Shown here: positions 7,884 through 15,660 of the stretch, one piece after another
Layout of the letters: each line of letters begins with the position of its first letter
Position numbering within the stretch: the stretch's first letter is position 1
Source: CAZYVA01 sp964650695
Lineage (GTDB): Bacteria; Bacillota; Clostridia; Lachnospirales; Lachnospiraceae
Assembly (NCBI GenBank): GCA_964650695.1
Contig: CAZYVA010000039.1
Location: 1-16,265, forward strand
Direction of reading: 5' to 3'
Length of the DNA stretch: 16,265 nt
The notes under the pieces: generated by a model
The model's input: only the letters and a program-made list of their open reading frames with translations
Database searches by the model: none
What the model was told of the DNA's origin: nothing
Translations under genes and position numbers: made by a program

Positions 7884-8150
7884 TTATAAGAAACGGTAAA
7901 TGATAATTGCAAGAACCACTCCGACAATGCTGGCAATCGTGATCTTAATCGTCAGGGCAAATGTAAGGACTAAGATCCCAAGATTTAAAACGACCGGCTC
8001 TTCCAGCCCAAACGTCTGCCCAAAGCCCAGCCAGCTAAGCGCAGGGACGCCTTCCGCCAGCATACCGATAAAGCCGCCAAGGACAATCCCGGCCAAAATC
8101 ATCAAAAACAAAGCCCAGCTATTCTTGCCGCCGCTCCCCTTCATAATCAT
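7884..8150 (-). CDS. DUF4321-type small membrane protein
   Basis: This is a small protein of 88 residues with two predicted membrane helices, about 12-33 (WALFLMILAGIVLGGFIGML) and 57-86 (LGILVLTFALTIKITIASIVGVVLAIIIY). They are joined by a short linker carrying the FGLEEPVVLNLGILVLTFALTIKI pattern that I associate with DUF4321. No enzymatic motif is visible and the molecular function is unknown. It is the first gene of the radC-mreBCD-pbp2-min-rodA operon, 53 bases before radC, which suggests an envelope or shape-related role by association only. Two starts are possible, ATG 8150 and ATG 8144; the second is better spaced from the GAGGGGG ribosome site. Confidence 0.82.
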   Translation of the reverse strand: MIMKGSGGKNSWALFLMILAGIVLGGFIGMLAEGVPALSWLGFGQTFGLEEPVVLNLGILVLTFALTIKITIASIVGVVLAIIIYRFL

Positions 8151-8173
8151 GTGCCCCCTCGATTTCTCTTCTC

Positions 8174-8188
8174 GTTACGTTCCGTAAC
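8174..8188. promoter_or_regulatory. Inverted repeat GTTACG-N3-CGTAAC in the shape operon leader
   Basis: Perfect six-base arms are separated by three bases (8180-8182). The repeat lies between the predicted promoter -10 and the ribosome site of the DUF4321 gene, so it falls about 15-30 bases into the expected transcript. It could be an operator for a dimeric regulator or a small hairpin in the leader RNA. I do not recognise it as a known box, and a chance occurrence is possible. Confidence 0.4.
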
Positions 8189-8210
8189 CTCTTCCCAAAA
8201 AACTCTGTAT

Positions 8211-8239
8211 ATTTTATCACATTTCAAAAATACTGTACA
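8211..8239 (-). promoter_or_regulatory. Sigma-A-type promoter of the DUF4321-radC-mre-min-rodA operon
   Basis: On the minus strand the -10 is TAAAAT (8216-8211), preceded by TGA, giving an extended -10 element (8219-8217). A -35 of TGTACA (8239-8234) lies 17 bases upstream. Transcription would begin near 8204, leaving a leader of about 55 bases before the DUF4321 start. An overlapping TTGACT (8244-8239) is a better -35 by sequence but would need a 22-base spacer. The intergenic stretch 8151-8288 holds no gene that I can support. Confidence 0.7.
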
Positions 8240-8241
8240 GT
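8232..8241. promoter_or_regulatory. Perfect 10-base palindrome overlapping the -35 element
   Basis: ACTGTACAGT is a perfect palindrome covering the whole predicted -35 hexamer of the shape operon promoter. A repressor bound here would block RNA polymerase, so it is a candidate operator. Symmetry does not extend clearly into the flanks, and I do not recognise the motif, so it may be coincidental. Confidence 0.3.
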
Positions 8242-8288
8242 CAATCGCATGGAAAAAATTGTGAAGAATTTGTTTCACGATACCAGGG

Positions 8289-9934
8289 TCAAACGTACCT
8301 GTTTTCCATCATGCTTTCCGACACTTTCAGCCCGTCCATCGCCGCCGACAGGATCCCTCCCGCGTATCCCGCGCCTTCCCCGCATGGGTAAAGCCCCCGG
8401 ATATTGGAGATACATGCCTGGTCACGCAGGATCCGGACCGGCGAGGACGTCCGGCTCTCGACACCGGACAGCAGCGCGTCACCGTCCGCAAAACCTGGGA
8501 TCTTTTTATCAAAAGCAAGGATCCCTTCTTCCACTGCCTTTGCGATGGAAGCCGGGAAAATCCCCCGCACATCCGCCGGGCGGCACAGGCCCTTCATCTG
8601 CGGCCGGAAAGCGTGGAAGGACACGGAAGGGCGGCCGTTCTGGTAATCCTCAAACCGCTGGACGGGGATGGCCCCCTGCCCTTGCCGATACGCGGCCTCT
8701 TCCAGCCTGCGCTGGAATGCCATCCCGGAAAGCGCACCGGCGCACCTTTCCGGATGCCGGTCTGCCATTTCCGCCCGGAAGACGCCAAAATCTTCCGGCG
8801 TGACTGTCACGACGATAGCGCTGTTCGCATTTTCCCCGTCGCGGCCGCTGTAGCTCATCCCGTTCACCGCAAGCCGCCCTTTTTCCGAAGACGCATTGAC
8901 AACATAGCCGCCCGGACACATGCAGAACGTATAGACCCCCCGCCCGTCGGAGGACTTCGCCGTCAGCTTGTAGGAAGCCGCCGGAAGAGGCGGGGAAATC
9001 TCCCTGTACGGGAACGCCCCGTACTGGCATGTATCAATGAGCGATTGGGGATGCTCGATCCGGACGCCGATGGCGAAAGCCTTTGCCTGCATTTCGGCGC
9101 CGGTTTCGTTTAACACCAAAAAAGTGTCCCTTGCGCTGTGCCCGATGGCAAGCGCCGCCGCCTGGGCCTTAAGGCTGAAAACCTCGCCGGTGCGCGTGTC
9201 TGTGACGCCCAGGCCGGCCAGGGCCGGAGAGCCGTTCTGCTCCCGGACCTGGAAATCCGTCACTTTGGCGTGGAACCGGACTTCACCGCCCAGACGCAGG
9301 ATTTCCCCGCGCATGTTTGATACGATCTGCTTCAACAAATCCGTGCCGATATGGGGTTTGCTGTCAAACAGGATATCCTCCGGCGCGCCAAAGGAAACAA
9401 AGGTTTCCAGGACTGCCCGGTTCCTCCCCCTTTTATCCTTCACAAGTGTGTTGAGTTTCCCGTCCGAAAAGGCTCCTGCGCCGCCTTCCCCAAACTGGAC
9501 GTTGGATTCCGGATCCAACTCCCCGCCTGCCCAGAAACGTCCCACGTCCTTGCTCCGCTGTTCGATACATGCCCCCCGTTCCAGAAGGATGGGGCGATAG
9601 CCCTTTTTGGCAAGCTGATAGCCGCAAAAAAGCCCTGCCGGGCCCATCCCGATCACGACCGGACGGCTTTTGAGGGCTGTGGGCGGCTTGCAAGCGCATG
9701 TGTAAGGGACGGGCGGCTCACAGCGGTATTTTTGGAATCTTTTTTCCTGCCTCAAGGAAAGGCGGACCNNNNNNNNNNATATAAAAGCGGCTTATCCCGC
9801 GCGTCCAGGGAGCGTTTCACGATCTGGAAGGACAGGATCTCCCCCTGCCGGATGTGGTATTTCCGGCAGACCTTTTGGATGATGGCCTCCTGCCCATGCG
9901 GGATTTTGAGTTTGATCTGCTGAAATTCAATCAT
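8289..9934 (-). CDS. COG2509-type FAD-dependent dehydrogenase, interrupted by an assembly gap
   Basis: This is an uncharacterised NAD(P)/FAD-dependent oxidoreductase. The N-terminal part, from ATG 9934 (ribosome site GGGGGAGGG about eight bases upstream), reads MIEFQQIKLKIPHGQE and ends ILSFQIVKRSLDARDKPLLY at the N run. The C-terminal part resumes as VRLSLRQEKRF and continues through the FAD-binding VVIGMGPAGLFCGYQLAKKG, the family motif SNVQFGEGGAGAFSDGKLNT, KPHIGTDLL, and a C-terminal YPCGEGAGYAGGILSAAMDGL that closes the FAD site. The two parts are in different frames only because ten Ns were inserted; a real gap of 11 or 14 bases would restore one frame of about 550 residues. A TTG at 9755 is not a real start. 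It follows the BaiN-like gene by 47 bases. The substrate is unknown. Confidence 0.9.
9769..9778. other. Assembly gap of ten Ns inside the FAD dehydrogenase gene
   Basis: Ten consecutive Ns separate two pieces of one gene. Frame arithmetic across the gene shows the missing sequence must be two bases more than a multiple of three (for example 11 or 14), so the stated ten is a placeholder length. The apparent frameshift should not be read as a pseudogene. Confidence 0.95.
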
Positions 9935-9981
9935 AGATGGATCCCTCCCCCTTGCCGCCTGTTGGTTCCCTTTTGCCGTCC

Positions 9982-11256
9982 CTATTGCTTCCCAAGGCTT
10001 CCCGCCGCGGCTTTCCCGGCAAGGCAGCCCGAAGTCCACGCCCATTGCAGGTTGTAGCCGCCGCAGACACCGTCTACGTCCAGAAGCTCCCCCGCGAAAT
10101 AAAGCCCTTTTACAAGACGCGACTCAAATGTACACGGAGTAACCTCCTCTGTGGCCACGCCGCCCGCGCACACCTGTGCGGCTTCAAAGCCCTTCGTGCC
10201 TGAGATCGCCAGCCGCAGCCCCTTGCAGACGCCGGAAAGCTTTCCCATCCACCCCAAAGGGAGGCTTCCCGCCGTGGCGTCCGGCAGGATCCCAGCTTCT
10301 TTTAAGAGGGCATGTCCTAATTTTAACGGAAAGATACTGCGTAAGCAGTCGGAAATTGTCATGCCTGGATTTTGTTTCAGCCAATTTTCACATTTTTTTT
10401 CAAAAACCTTTGCCGATATACCCGGAAGAAAGTCGATTTTTACAACAGGGCGTTTTTTTTCATAGAGCGCCCTGGAAAGATAGCGGCTGATTTGAAAGAC
10501 CGGTATCCCGGAAATCCCATAATCTGTGATCTGCAGTTCCCCGGTATCCTCGGCTTCCCGGCTGCCGTCCACGATCGCGGATACCGACGCCTCCGTCCGT
10601 ACACCCCCCGCTGTCCGCAAAGGGTTCCCCCTGGCCTTTAACTGCACCAGCGCCGGGACCACCGGGACAAGGGAATGCCCAAGCGCTTTTGCAAGCGCGT
10701 AACCGCTCCCGTCCGAGCCATGCACAGACCCGGCGCAGCCGCCGCAGCACAGGATCACACGGTCGGCAGACAGCTTTTTCTCCCTGGCGTGGGGGGAAAG
10801 CCGCCCAGGAAGCGTCTGCTTTAACGTCAATTGGAACCGATGGCCTACAGGGCGGATGGTTTCCGTTTTCCACCCCGTCCAAATCTCCACCCGCCTGCGC
10901 ACGGCCTCCAGCAAAAGCAGATCCCGCACAGCCGCCGCCTGGTCGCTCCTTGGGTAAATAAAATCCCCCCTGTTTTTCGTCCATACCCCGATGGAATCAA
11001 AAAAAGCAAGGGTTTCGCCCGTCCCGAACTGCGCCAATGCCTTTGCCGCAAACGCCGGGCATTCCGTCCGGAAAAAAGAAAGATCCATCCGGCGGTTGCT
11101 GAGGTTGCACCGCCCGTTCCCCGTCACCAATAGTTTTTTCCCGGCGGCTTCCTTCTGCTCCAGCAGCACGATTTGGTGGTTTTGGTTTTCCCGCGCCGCC
11201 GAGATGGCGGCCGCCAGGCCGGACGCACCCGCCCCGATCACTGCGATCATCCCCAT
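9982..11256 (-). CDS. BaiN/HI0933-family flavoprotein (NAD(P)/FAD-dependent oxidoreductase)
   Basis: This is a two-dinucleotide-binding flavoprotein of the HI0933/BaiN family (COG2081). The protein has 424 residues, normal length. The FAD-binding GAGASG is at 8-13, followed by the family hallmark GKKLLVTGNGRCNLSN (39-54). The C-terminal block CAGGVATEEV...GLYFAGELLDVDGVCGGYNLQWAW closes the FAD site. Some family members reduce bile acid intermediates (BaiN); most have unknown substrates, so no specific reaction is claimed. The frame is open to ATG 11262, but that codon abuts AGGAG; ATG 11256 lies six bases after AGGAG and is preferred. It sits between the PLP lyase-family gene and a second flavoprotein, and these are likely cotranscribed. 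Confidence 0.92.
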   Translation of the reverse strand: MGMIAVIGAGASGLAAAISAARENQNHQIVLLEQKEAAGKKLLVTGNGRCNLSNRRMDLSFFRTECPAFAAKALAQFGTGETLAFFDSIGVWTKNRGDFIYPRSDQAAAVRDLLLLEAVRRRVEIWTGWKTETIRPVGHRFQLTLKQTLPGRLSPHAREKKLSADRVILCCGGCAGSVHGSDGSGYALAKALGHSLVPVVPALVQLKARGNPLRTAGGVRTEASVSAIVDGSREAEDTGELQITDYGISGIPVFQISRYLSRALYEKKRPVVKIDFLPGISAKVFEKKCENWLKQNPGMTISDCLRSIFPLKLGHALLKEAGILPDATAGSLPLGWMGKLSGVCKGLRLAISGTKGFEAAQVCAGGVATEEVTPCTFESRLVKGLYFAGELLDVDGVCGGYNLQWAWTSGCLAGKAAAGSLGKQ

Positions 11257-11296
11257 AAACATCTCCTTTTCCTGTGCTTACGATATCTATGAAACT

Positions 11297-11320
11297 TGCC
11301 TTGCCACACCCGGCAAGGCA
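11297..11320. other. Hairpin with 9-bp stem between the PLP enzyme and flavoprotein genes
   Basis: TGCCTTGCC (11297-11305) and GGCAAGGCA (11312-11320) form perfect nine-base arms around a six-base loop. The element lies in the 97-base gap between the genes at 11354 and 11256. On the minus strand it is followed by AGTTTCATAG rather than a T run, so it is not a convincing intrinsic terminator. A role in mRNA processing, stability or partial attenuation is possible. Confidence 0.6.
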
Positions 11321-11353
11321 TGAGAAAGCTGGATGGAATGTGCGCAACGGCGC

Positions 11354-12658
11354 TTAGCGGGGGATTGCATGGATGCCCTTTTCCCGCGCCAGATATTCCA
11401 GCGACATCAGGATGCCCAATTTCGCGTGGGGCCAGGTCAGGCCCCCCTGGAAATAAACCGCGTAAGGCGGTTTCATCGGGCCATCCGCGCTCAGCTCAAT
11501 GGAGGATCCTTGCACAAAGCTCCCCGCCGCCATGATCACATCGCTGTCATACCCCGGCATCGGCCACGGCTGCGGAATGACATAGGAATCCACAGGCGCG
11601 GCGGCCTGGATGCCGCGGCAGAAAGCGATGACATTTTCTTTCGTCCCAAGCTCCACGGCCTGGATGATGTCATGCCGGCTTTCCGTCCCATCCGGGATGA
11701 CAGGAAACCCCAGCTTTTCGTAGACATTCGCCGCAAAAACAGCGCCCTTTAACGCGCTGGCGGCCACTGTCGGCGCGAGGAAAAGCCCCTGGTAAAAAGA
11801 CAGCATCACGCCAAGGGAAGCCCCGACCTCCCTGCCAAGCCCCGGAGAGGTCAACCGGCAGGCGCAGGCTTCGACCAGCTCTTTTTTCCCGGCGATATAA
11901 CCGCCAACCGGCGCAAGCCCGCCCCCCGGATTTTTGATCAAAGATCCGACGACCATATCCGCGCCTACGTCGCTAGGCTCTGTTTCCTCCACAAATTCCC
12001 CGTAACAGTTATCCACCATGCAGATGATGTCCGGGCGGAGTTTTTTCACAAAAGCAACCGCCTCCCCGATCTGCTTCACGGAAAGGCTGGGGCGGGTCTG
12101 GTATCCCTTGGAACGCTGGATAGCGGCTAATTTCGTCCTTTCGGAAAGCGCCGCCCGGATGCCGTCAAGATCAAAGCTTCCGTCATCGAGGAGGTCTACC
12201 TGGCGGTAAGTGACGCCATACTCGGCCAAAGACCCTTTCGCCGCCCGGATGCCGATCACCTCCTCCAACGTGTCATACGGCTTCCCGGAAATAGAAAGCA
12301 GCTCATCCCCCGGACGCAGGCTGGCGCCCAGCGCCACGGCGAGCGCATGGGTGCCGCACGTGATTTGCGGGCGCACCAACGCGCACTCCGTATGGAAAAT
12401 ACCGGCGTACACCTTTTCCAGCGTGTCCCGTCCGGGATCGTCATAGCCATAGCCGCTCGCATAGCCGAAACAGGCAGCGTTCACCCGGTTTTCCTGCATC
12501 GCGCGGATGACCTTTAGCTGGTTGTACTCCGCTGTCCGGTCGATCGCGTCAAAACGTCCTTGCAGGGACGCTTCGATTTCATTCCCAAAATCCAGGACAC
12601 AAGGCCGCACGCCAAGCTCCTGGTAAAGTTTTTCGGTATTCTGGTCCATTTTACCCAC
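11354..12658 (-). CDS. Methionine gamma-lyase family (aluminium-resistance protein, YnbB-like) PLP enzyme
   Basis: This is a fold-type I PLP enzyme of the COG4100/YnbB family, annotated variously as methionine gamma-lyase family or aluminium resistance protein; the true substrate is unclear. The protein has 434 residues. The cofactor lysine is K242 in VVGSLIKNPGGGLAPVGGY. VDNCYGEF (215-222) supplies the aspartate that pairs with the pyridine nitrogen, and QITCGTHALAVAL (98-110) holds the phosphate-binding region. GTG at 12658 with AGGAG seven bases upstream is chosen; ATG 12649 would be 16 bases from that site. The frame also stays open to a TTG at 12751, which has its own AGGAGG, giving 31 more residues that are not part of the usual family. 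It follows miaA, a common clostridial order. Confidence 0.9.
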   Translation of the reverse strand: MGKMDQNTEKLYQELGVRPCVLDFGNEIEASLQGRFDAIDRTAEYNQLKVIRAMQENRVNAACFGYASGYGYDDPGRDTLEKVYAGIFHTECALVRPQITCGTHALAVALGASLRPGDELLSISGKPYDTLEEVIGIRAAKGSLAEYGVTYRQVDLLDDGSFDLDGIRAALSERTKLAAIQRSKGYQTRPSLSVKQIGEAVAFVKKLRPDIICMVDNCYGEFVEETEPSDVGADMVVGSLIKNPGGGLAPVGGYIAGKKELVEACACRLTSPGLGREVGASLGVMLSFYQGLFLAPTVAASALKGAVFAANVYEKLGFPVIPDGTESRHDIIQAVELGTKENVIAFCRGIQAAAPVDSYVIPQPWPMPGYDSDVIMAAGSFVQGSSIELSADGPMKPPYAVYFQGGLTWPHAKLGILMSLEYLAREKGIHAIPR

Positions 12659-12755
12659 ACACTCTCTCCTATCCTGTATTTTCTGTCCGTTTTGGGAAGC
12701 GCCGCAGCCTACGCCAACGGACGGCAACATAACTGCTGGAAGCACAGGCAAGGAT

Positions 12756-12761
12756 CCTCCT
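12756..12761 (-). promoter_or_regulatory. Strong ribosome site overlapping the miaA stop, 100 bases before the PLP enzyme
   Basis: AGGAGG overlaps the miaA stop codon (TAGGAGG). Four bases later comes TTG (12751) and ten bases later GTG (12745), both in frame with the PLP enzyme gene. A second site, AGGAG at 12670-12666, serves the GTG at 12658. The upstream site could start an N-terminally extended form or simply be a relic. Confidence 0.45.
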
Positions 12762-13701
12762 AAAAATGATTGGGAAGCTGCGCCAGCATCGCTTCCAGGA
12801 TCTTCCCGTCATCATCCCCATGATCCTGCCGGTTGATCCAAACCACATCCTTCTCCCGCTTAAACCAGGTGATCTGGCGCTTTGCGAAATGCCTGGTATC
12901 CCTCTTGATCCGGCGGACCGCCTCCGCAAAGCTTGTCTCACCTTCCAGGTAAGCCAGCATTTCCTTATACCCAAGCCCCTGCATGGAAACCATATCCCTC
13001 CGGCAGCCAAGCCCATAGAGACGGCGCACTTCATCCTCCAGCCCATCCTTGATCATTTGGTCCACCCTTCCGTCAATCCGCCTATAGAGTGTTTCCCGCT
13101 CATCGTCCAGCACAAAATAACAAAAATCATAAGGGGAAGCCTTTGCCCTTTCCCGCTCATTGTGTCCGGAGATCGGCATATGTGTCTGCTCATAAAACTC
13201 CAACGCGCGGATCACGCGTTTTACATTGTGCGCGTGGATTTGCTGCGCGGCCTTCGGGTCAACGTCCCGGAGCCTTTCATGCAGCGCTTCGCTTCCATGG
13301 CTGGCCGCATACGCCAAAAGCTCCTCCCGGTATGCGCGGTCCGGATGGTTTTCCGTAAAATCAATATCATATAGGACTGCCTGGATGTAAAACCCGGTCC
13401 CGCCTGTCAGGATCGGGATATGCCCGTTCCGGTAAATCTGCTCCATCGCCGCTTTCGCCATCTGCTGGAAACGCACGACATGGAACGGCTCCCATGGTTC
13501 CAGTTCATCCACCAGATAATGGGGGATCCCCTGCATTTCCTCCGGACGGATCTTGGCGGAGCCAATATCCATTTTTTTATAAACCTGCATGGAATCCGCA
13601 GAAATGATCGCTCCCCCCACCGCCTTTGCCAACGCGATCGAAACCTTTGTTTTTCCTACGGCGGTGGGGCCCGCCAGTATGATCAGTGGTTTTTTCGCCA
13701 T
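12760..13701 (-). CDS. miaA: MiaA, tRNA dimethylallyltransferase
   Basis: MiaA transfers the dimethylallyl group from DMAPP to N6 of A37 in tRNAs reading U-starting codons. The protein has 313 residues, normal length. The P-loop GPTAVGKT is at 11-18, the DSxQ-like ADSMQVYKKMDIGSAK at 35-50 includes D36, and LTGGTGFYIQAVL is at 98-110. The C-terminal RQITWFKREKDVVWI segment is typical. The frame extends to TTG 13719, but that codon lies before the ribosome site; AAGGAG is followed about six bases later by ATG 13701, which is chosen. It lies 27 bases downstream of aroD. Its stop overlaps a strong ribosome site for the next gene. Confidence 0.97.
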   Translation of the reverse strand: MAKKPLIILAGPTAVGKTKVSIALAKAVGGAIISADSMQVYKKMDIGSAKIRPEEMQGIPHYLVDELEPWEPFHVVRFQQMAKAAMEQIYRNGHIPILTGGTGFYIQAVLYDIDFTENHPDRAYREELLAYAASHGSEALHERLRDVDPKAAQQIHAHNVKRVIRALEFYEQTHMPISGHNERERAKASPYDFCYFVLDDERETLYRRIDGRVDQMIKDGLEDEVRRLYGLGCRRDMVSMQGLGYKEMLAYLEGETSFAEAVRRIKRDTRHFAKRQITWFKREKDVVWINRQDHGDDDGKILEAMLAQLPNHF

Positions 13702-13728
13702 AAACCTCTCCTTTGCCAACGCGGCCCA

Positions 13729-14511
13729 TCAGGCGGTTCCCTCCATGCTCTCATGGATCGTGCGCAGGACGGCATCCAGCCTGCCAACCCCTATCTGGCC
13801 CGGCGCGGAAGTCCTGCCCACGGAGCCAAACGTGACCGCGGAGCCAAACACCTCGCCCGCCAGCCGGCTGACCATCCCGGTCCCCGCCATCGACATTGTA
13901 ATAAGCGGACATTTGGCATACTGCGTATACATTTCTTCCGTTGCCGAAAGAAGCGTCAGCACATCCTTCCTGCTTCGCGGCATCACCGCGATTTTCAAAA
14001 TGTCCGCCCCCGATTCCTGCATCCGGCAAAGGCGGCTGATGATCGCATCTTTCCCCGGCGTTTTCCGAAAATCATGGCTGGATGCAACGACCTTGGCCCC
14101 GGCCGCGTGCGCCCCTTCGATCATGCGCTTCACAGCCCCGTCCCCCGTGAGAGCTTCTACGTCGATCAAATCCACGCATCCGCTTTGCGCCATAAAAAGG
14201 TTTAGCTTCTCGTAGATTTCTACAGGGATCTCCTTCTCCCCGCCTTCCTTTGCCGTCCGGAATGTAAATAAAAGAGGGGTTTGCCCCAGCGCCTCGCGGA
14301 GTTCCCCCACGCACGCCGCCGCCTGCCCCCACGTCAAAATATCCTCAAACCCATCCGCCCTCCACTCCGCGATATCTACAGGAAAATCCCGGAGCTTTTC
14401 CGCCTCTGCAAGGATATCCGCCTTTGTCCTTCCCGCAATCGGCACGGCGATTTTCGGGATACCTTCCCCGATCGCCACATTTCTTACCACCACTGGTTTT
14501 ATCGCAGCCAC
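13729..14511 (-). CDS. aroD: Type I 3-dehydroquinate dehydratase
   Basis: This enzyme converts 3-dehydroquinate to 3-dehydroshikimate, step three of the shikimate pathway, through a Schiff base. The protein has 260 residues. All key residues align, with an offset of +3 from the Salmonella and E. coli enzymes: E49 and R51 (EWR), R85 (TFRT), H146 (SSHDF), Schiff-base K173 (ILKIAVM), R216 (MVSRLAGE), S235 and Q239 (SAPGQ). The frame is open to 14556, but GTG at 14511 is chosen: GGAGG lies nine bases upstream, and the family N-terminus (VVVRNVAIGEGIPKIAVP) begins shortly after. It follows the shikimate kinase fusion gene by 51 bases, so two pathway enzymes are probably made together. Confidence 0.96.
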   Translation of the reverse strand: MAAIKPVVVRNVAIGEGIPKIAVPIAGRTKADILAEAEKLRDFPVDIAEWRADGFEDILTWGQAAACVGELREALGQTPLLFTFRTAKEGGEKEIPVEIYEKLNLFMAQSGCVDLIDVEALTGDGAVKRMIEGAHAAGAKVVASSHDFRKTPGKDAIISRLCRMQESGADILKIAVMPRSRKDVLTLLSATEEMYTQYAKCPLITMSMAGTGMVSRLAGEVFGSAVTFGSVGRTSAPGQIGVGRLDAVLRTIHESMEGTA

Positions 14512-14562
14512 TTCAATATACCTCCATAGGGATCGCCCCCGCCGGGAACGGTCCATCCATCA

Positions 14563-15591
14563 TCATTGCTTTCCACAGCCGTCCTGCCTGCCTCCAGGAA
14601 AGCCGTCCGCCCAGGAGCCAAGCAGCTTTCCCACCAACTCACTGCAGATCTCCTCCACGGTCTTTTTATCCGTATGGATGGTAAAATCCGCCGCCGCCTC
14701 GTACCTTTCCCTGCGCTGCCCCATCAGATCCGCGATATACCCTGTGTTTTTATTCCCATTTAAAAGGGGCCTTGCGTCACTGTCCCTGACCCGCTCCAAA
14801 ACCGTTTCCGGCGAAGCGTCCAGAAGGACGATCCGCCCATTCTTTTTCATTTCCCTCACATTGCACTCCCTGAGCGCCGCGCCGCCGCCGCAGGAAACCA
14901 CGAGATGCTCCCGCCCCTTAAGCCCTTGCAGGAAACCAGTCTCCAGCTTCCGGAAATACGCTTCCCCATGCACCGCAAAAATCTCAGGGATACCCATCTG
15001 CGCCTGTTTCTCGATCTGCCCGTCCATTTCCACCACGTCCACAGAAAAATGCCTGCCCAGAAAACCAGCGACCGTGCTTTTCCCCACCCCCATAAAACCG
15101 ATCAGATAAAGATTGCAGGGAAGTTGCCCAGGGATCACTACCCGGAATCCTTTTTCCAAAAGCGGGGCTTCATACACCCGCCCGGATTCTTCCAGCCTTC
15201 CGCCGTGGCTGGCGGCCAGCGAGCGGAAGGTCTGCTGGCTTGCTATGTTTTCCGGCGATATCGTACATTCCAGGTAAAACGCCCCGGTCCCCTCACAGGC
15301 ATGCTTTTTGTACAATGCTTCCAGAAGCGCTTTCCCGATCCCTTGCTTCCGGTATGGAGGCGCAACCGCAAGCTGGATGACAAAGACACGTCCTGGCCCA
15401 TGGCCCATGGCAAACGCCCCACAGTACCCGGCCAACTCCCCGTTTTCCTCCGCCAGCAGCGTATATTCCGGAAAAAATTCCGCCAGCAGCCAGTAATGGT
15501 AATCCATGTGCGGCGTCACATACGGCCGGCACTGCTCAATCAGGTCTTTCACGGTTTTGATATCGCCCTTTTGGAAAGTCCTTATCTGCAT
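14563..15591 (-). CDS. Fusion of an EctA-like GNAT acetyltransferase domain and shikimate kinase
   Basis: The protein has 342 residues and two domains in one uninterrupted frame. Residues 1-142 are a GNAT fold with acetyl-CoA-binding motif VAPPYRKQGIGKALL (76-90). LIEQCRP (17-23) and CTISPENIASQQTFRSLA (109-126) recall diaminobutyrate acetyltransferase (EctA), but no other ectoine gene is nearby. Residues 158-325 are shikimate kinase: P-loop GFMGVGKST (165-173), EMD at 188-190 in place of the usual DxD (D190 keeps the shikimate-binding position, E188 replaces a Mg-site aspartate), R214 and E217, GGG at 235-237, R274 and R296. The tail (GSWADGFPGGRQDGCGKQ) is glycine-rich. ATG 15591 is preferred over ATG 15621 because GGAGG lies eight bases upstream. 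It is the first gene of the aro-miaA run; the acetyl acceptor is unknown. Confidence 0.92.
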   Translation of the reverse strand: MQIRTFQKGDIKTVKDLIEQCRPYVTPHMDYHYWLLAEFFPEYTLLAEENGELAGYCGAFAMGHGPGRVFVIQLAVAPPYRKQGIGKALLEALYKKHACEGTGAFYLECTISPENIASQQTFRSLAASHGGRLEESGRVYEAPLLEKGFRVVIPGQLPCNLYLIGFMGVGKSTVAGFLGRHFSVDVVEMDGQIEKQAQMGIPEIFAVHGEAYFRKLETGFLQGLKGREHLVVSCGGGAALRECNVREMKKNGRIVLLDASPETVLERVRDSDARPLLNGNKNTGYIADLMGQRRERYEAAADFTIHTDKKTVEEICSELVGKLLGSWADGFPGGRQDGCGKQ

Positions 15592-15660
15592 GATGGTATC
15601 CTCCGTCTTTGGCCGGATCATCGCTTATCGCTTCTTGTCCCGCCCAATCTCCCTGCCGGG

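Noticed and set aside
8289..9934. Pseudogene from a frameshift in the FAD dehydrogenase
   Set aside because: The break coincides exactly with the ten-N gap, so the frame change is explained by a placeholder gap length.
11297..11320. Intrinsic terminator after the PLP enzyme gene
   Set aside because: The stem is good, but no T tract follows on either strand.
13420..14205. Plus-strand 261-codon frame opposite miaA and aroD
   Set aside because: It spans the antisense of two firm genes and their intergenic gap; the translation is H/R/P-rich with no family match I can see.
14563..15591. Ectoine biosynthesis gene ectA
   Set aside because: The GNAT half resembles EctA, but there is no ectB or ectC nearby and the protein continues into shikimate kinase, so the ectoine role is unsupported.
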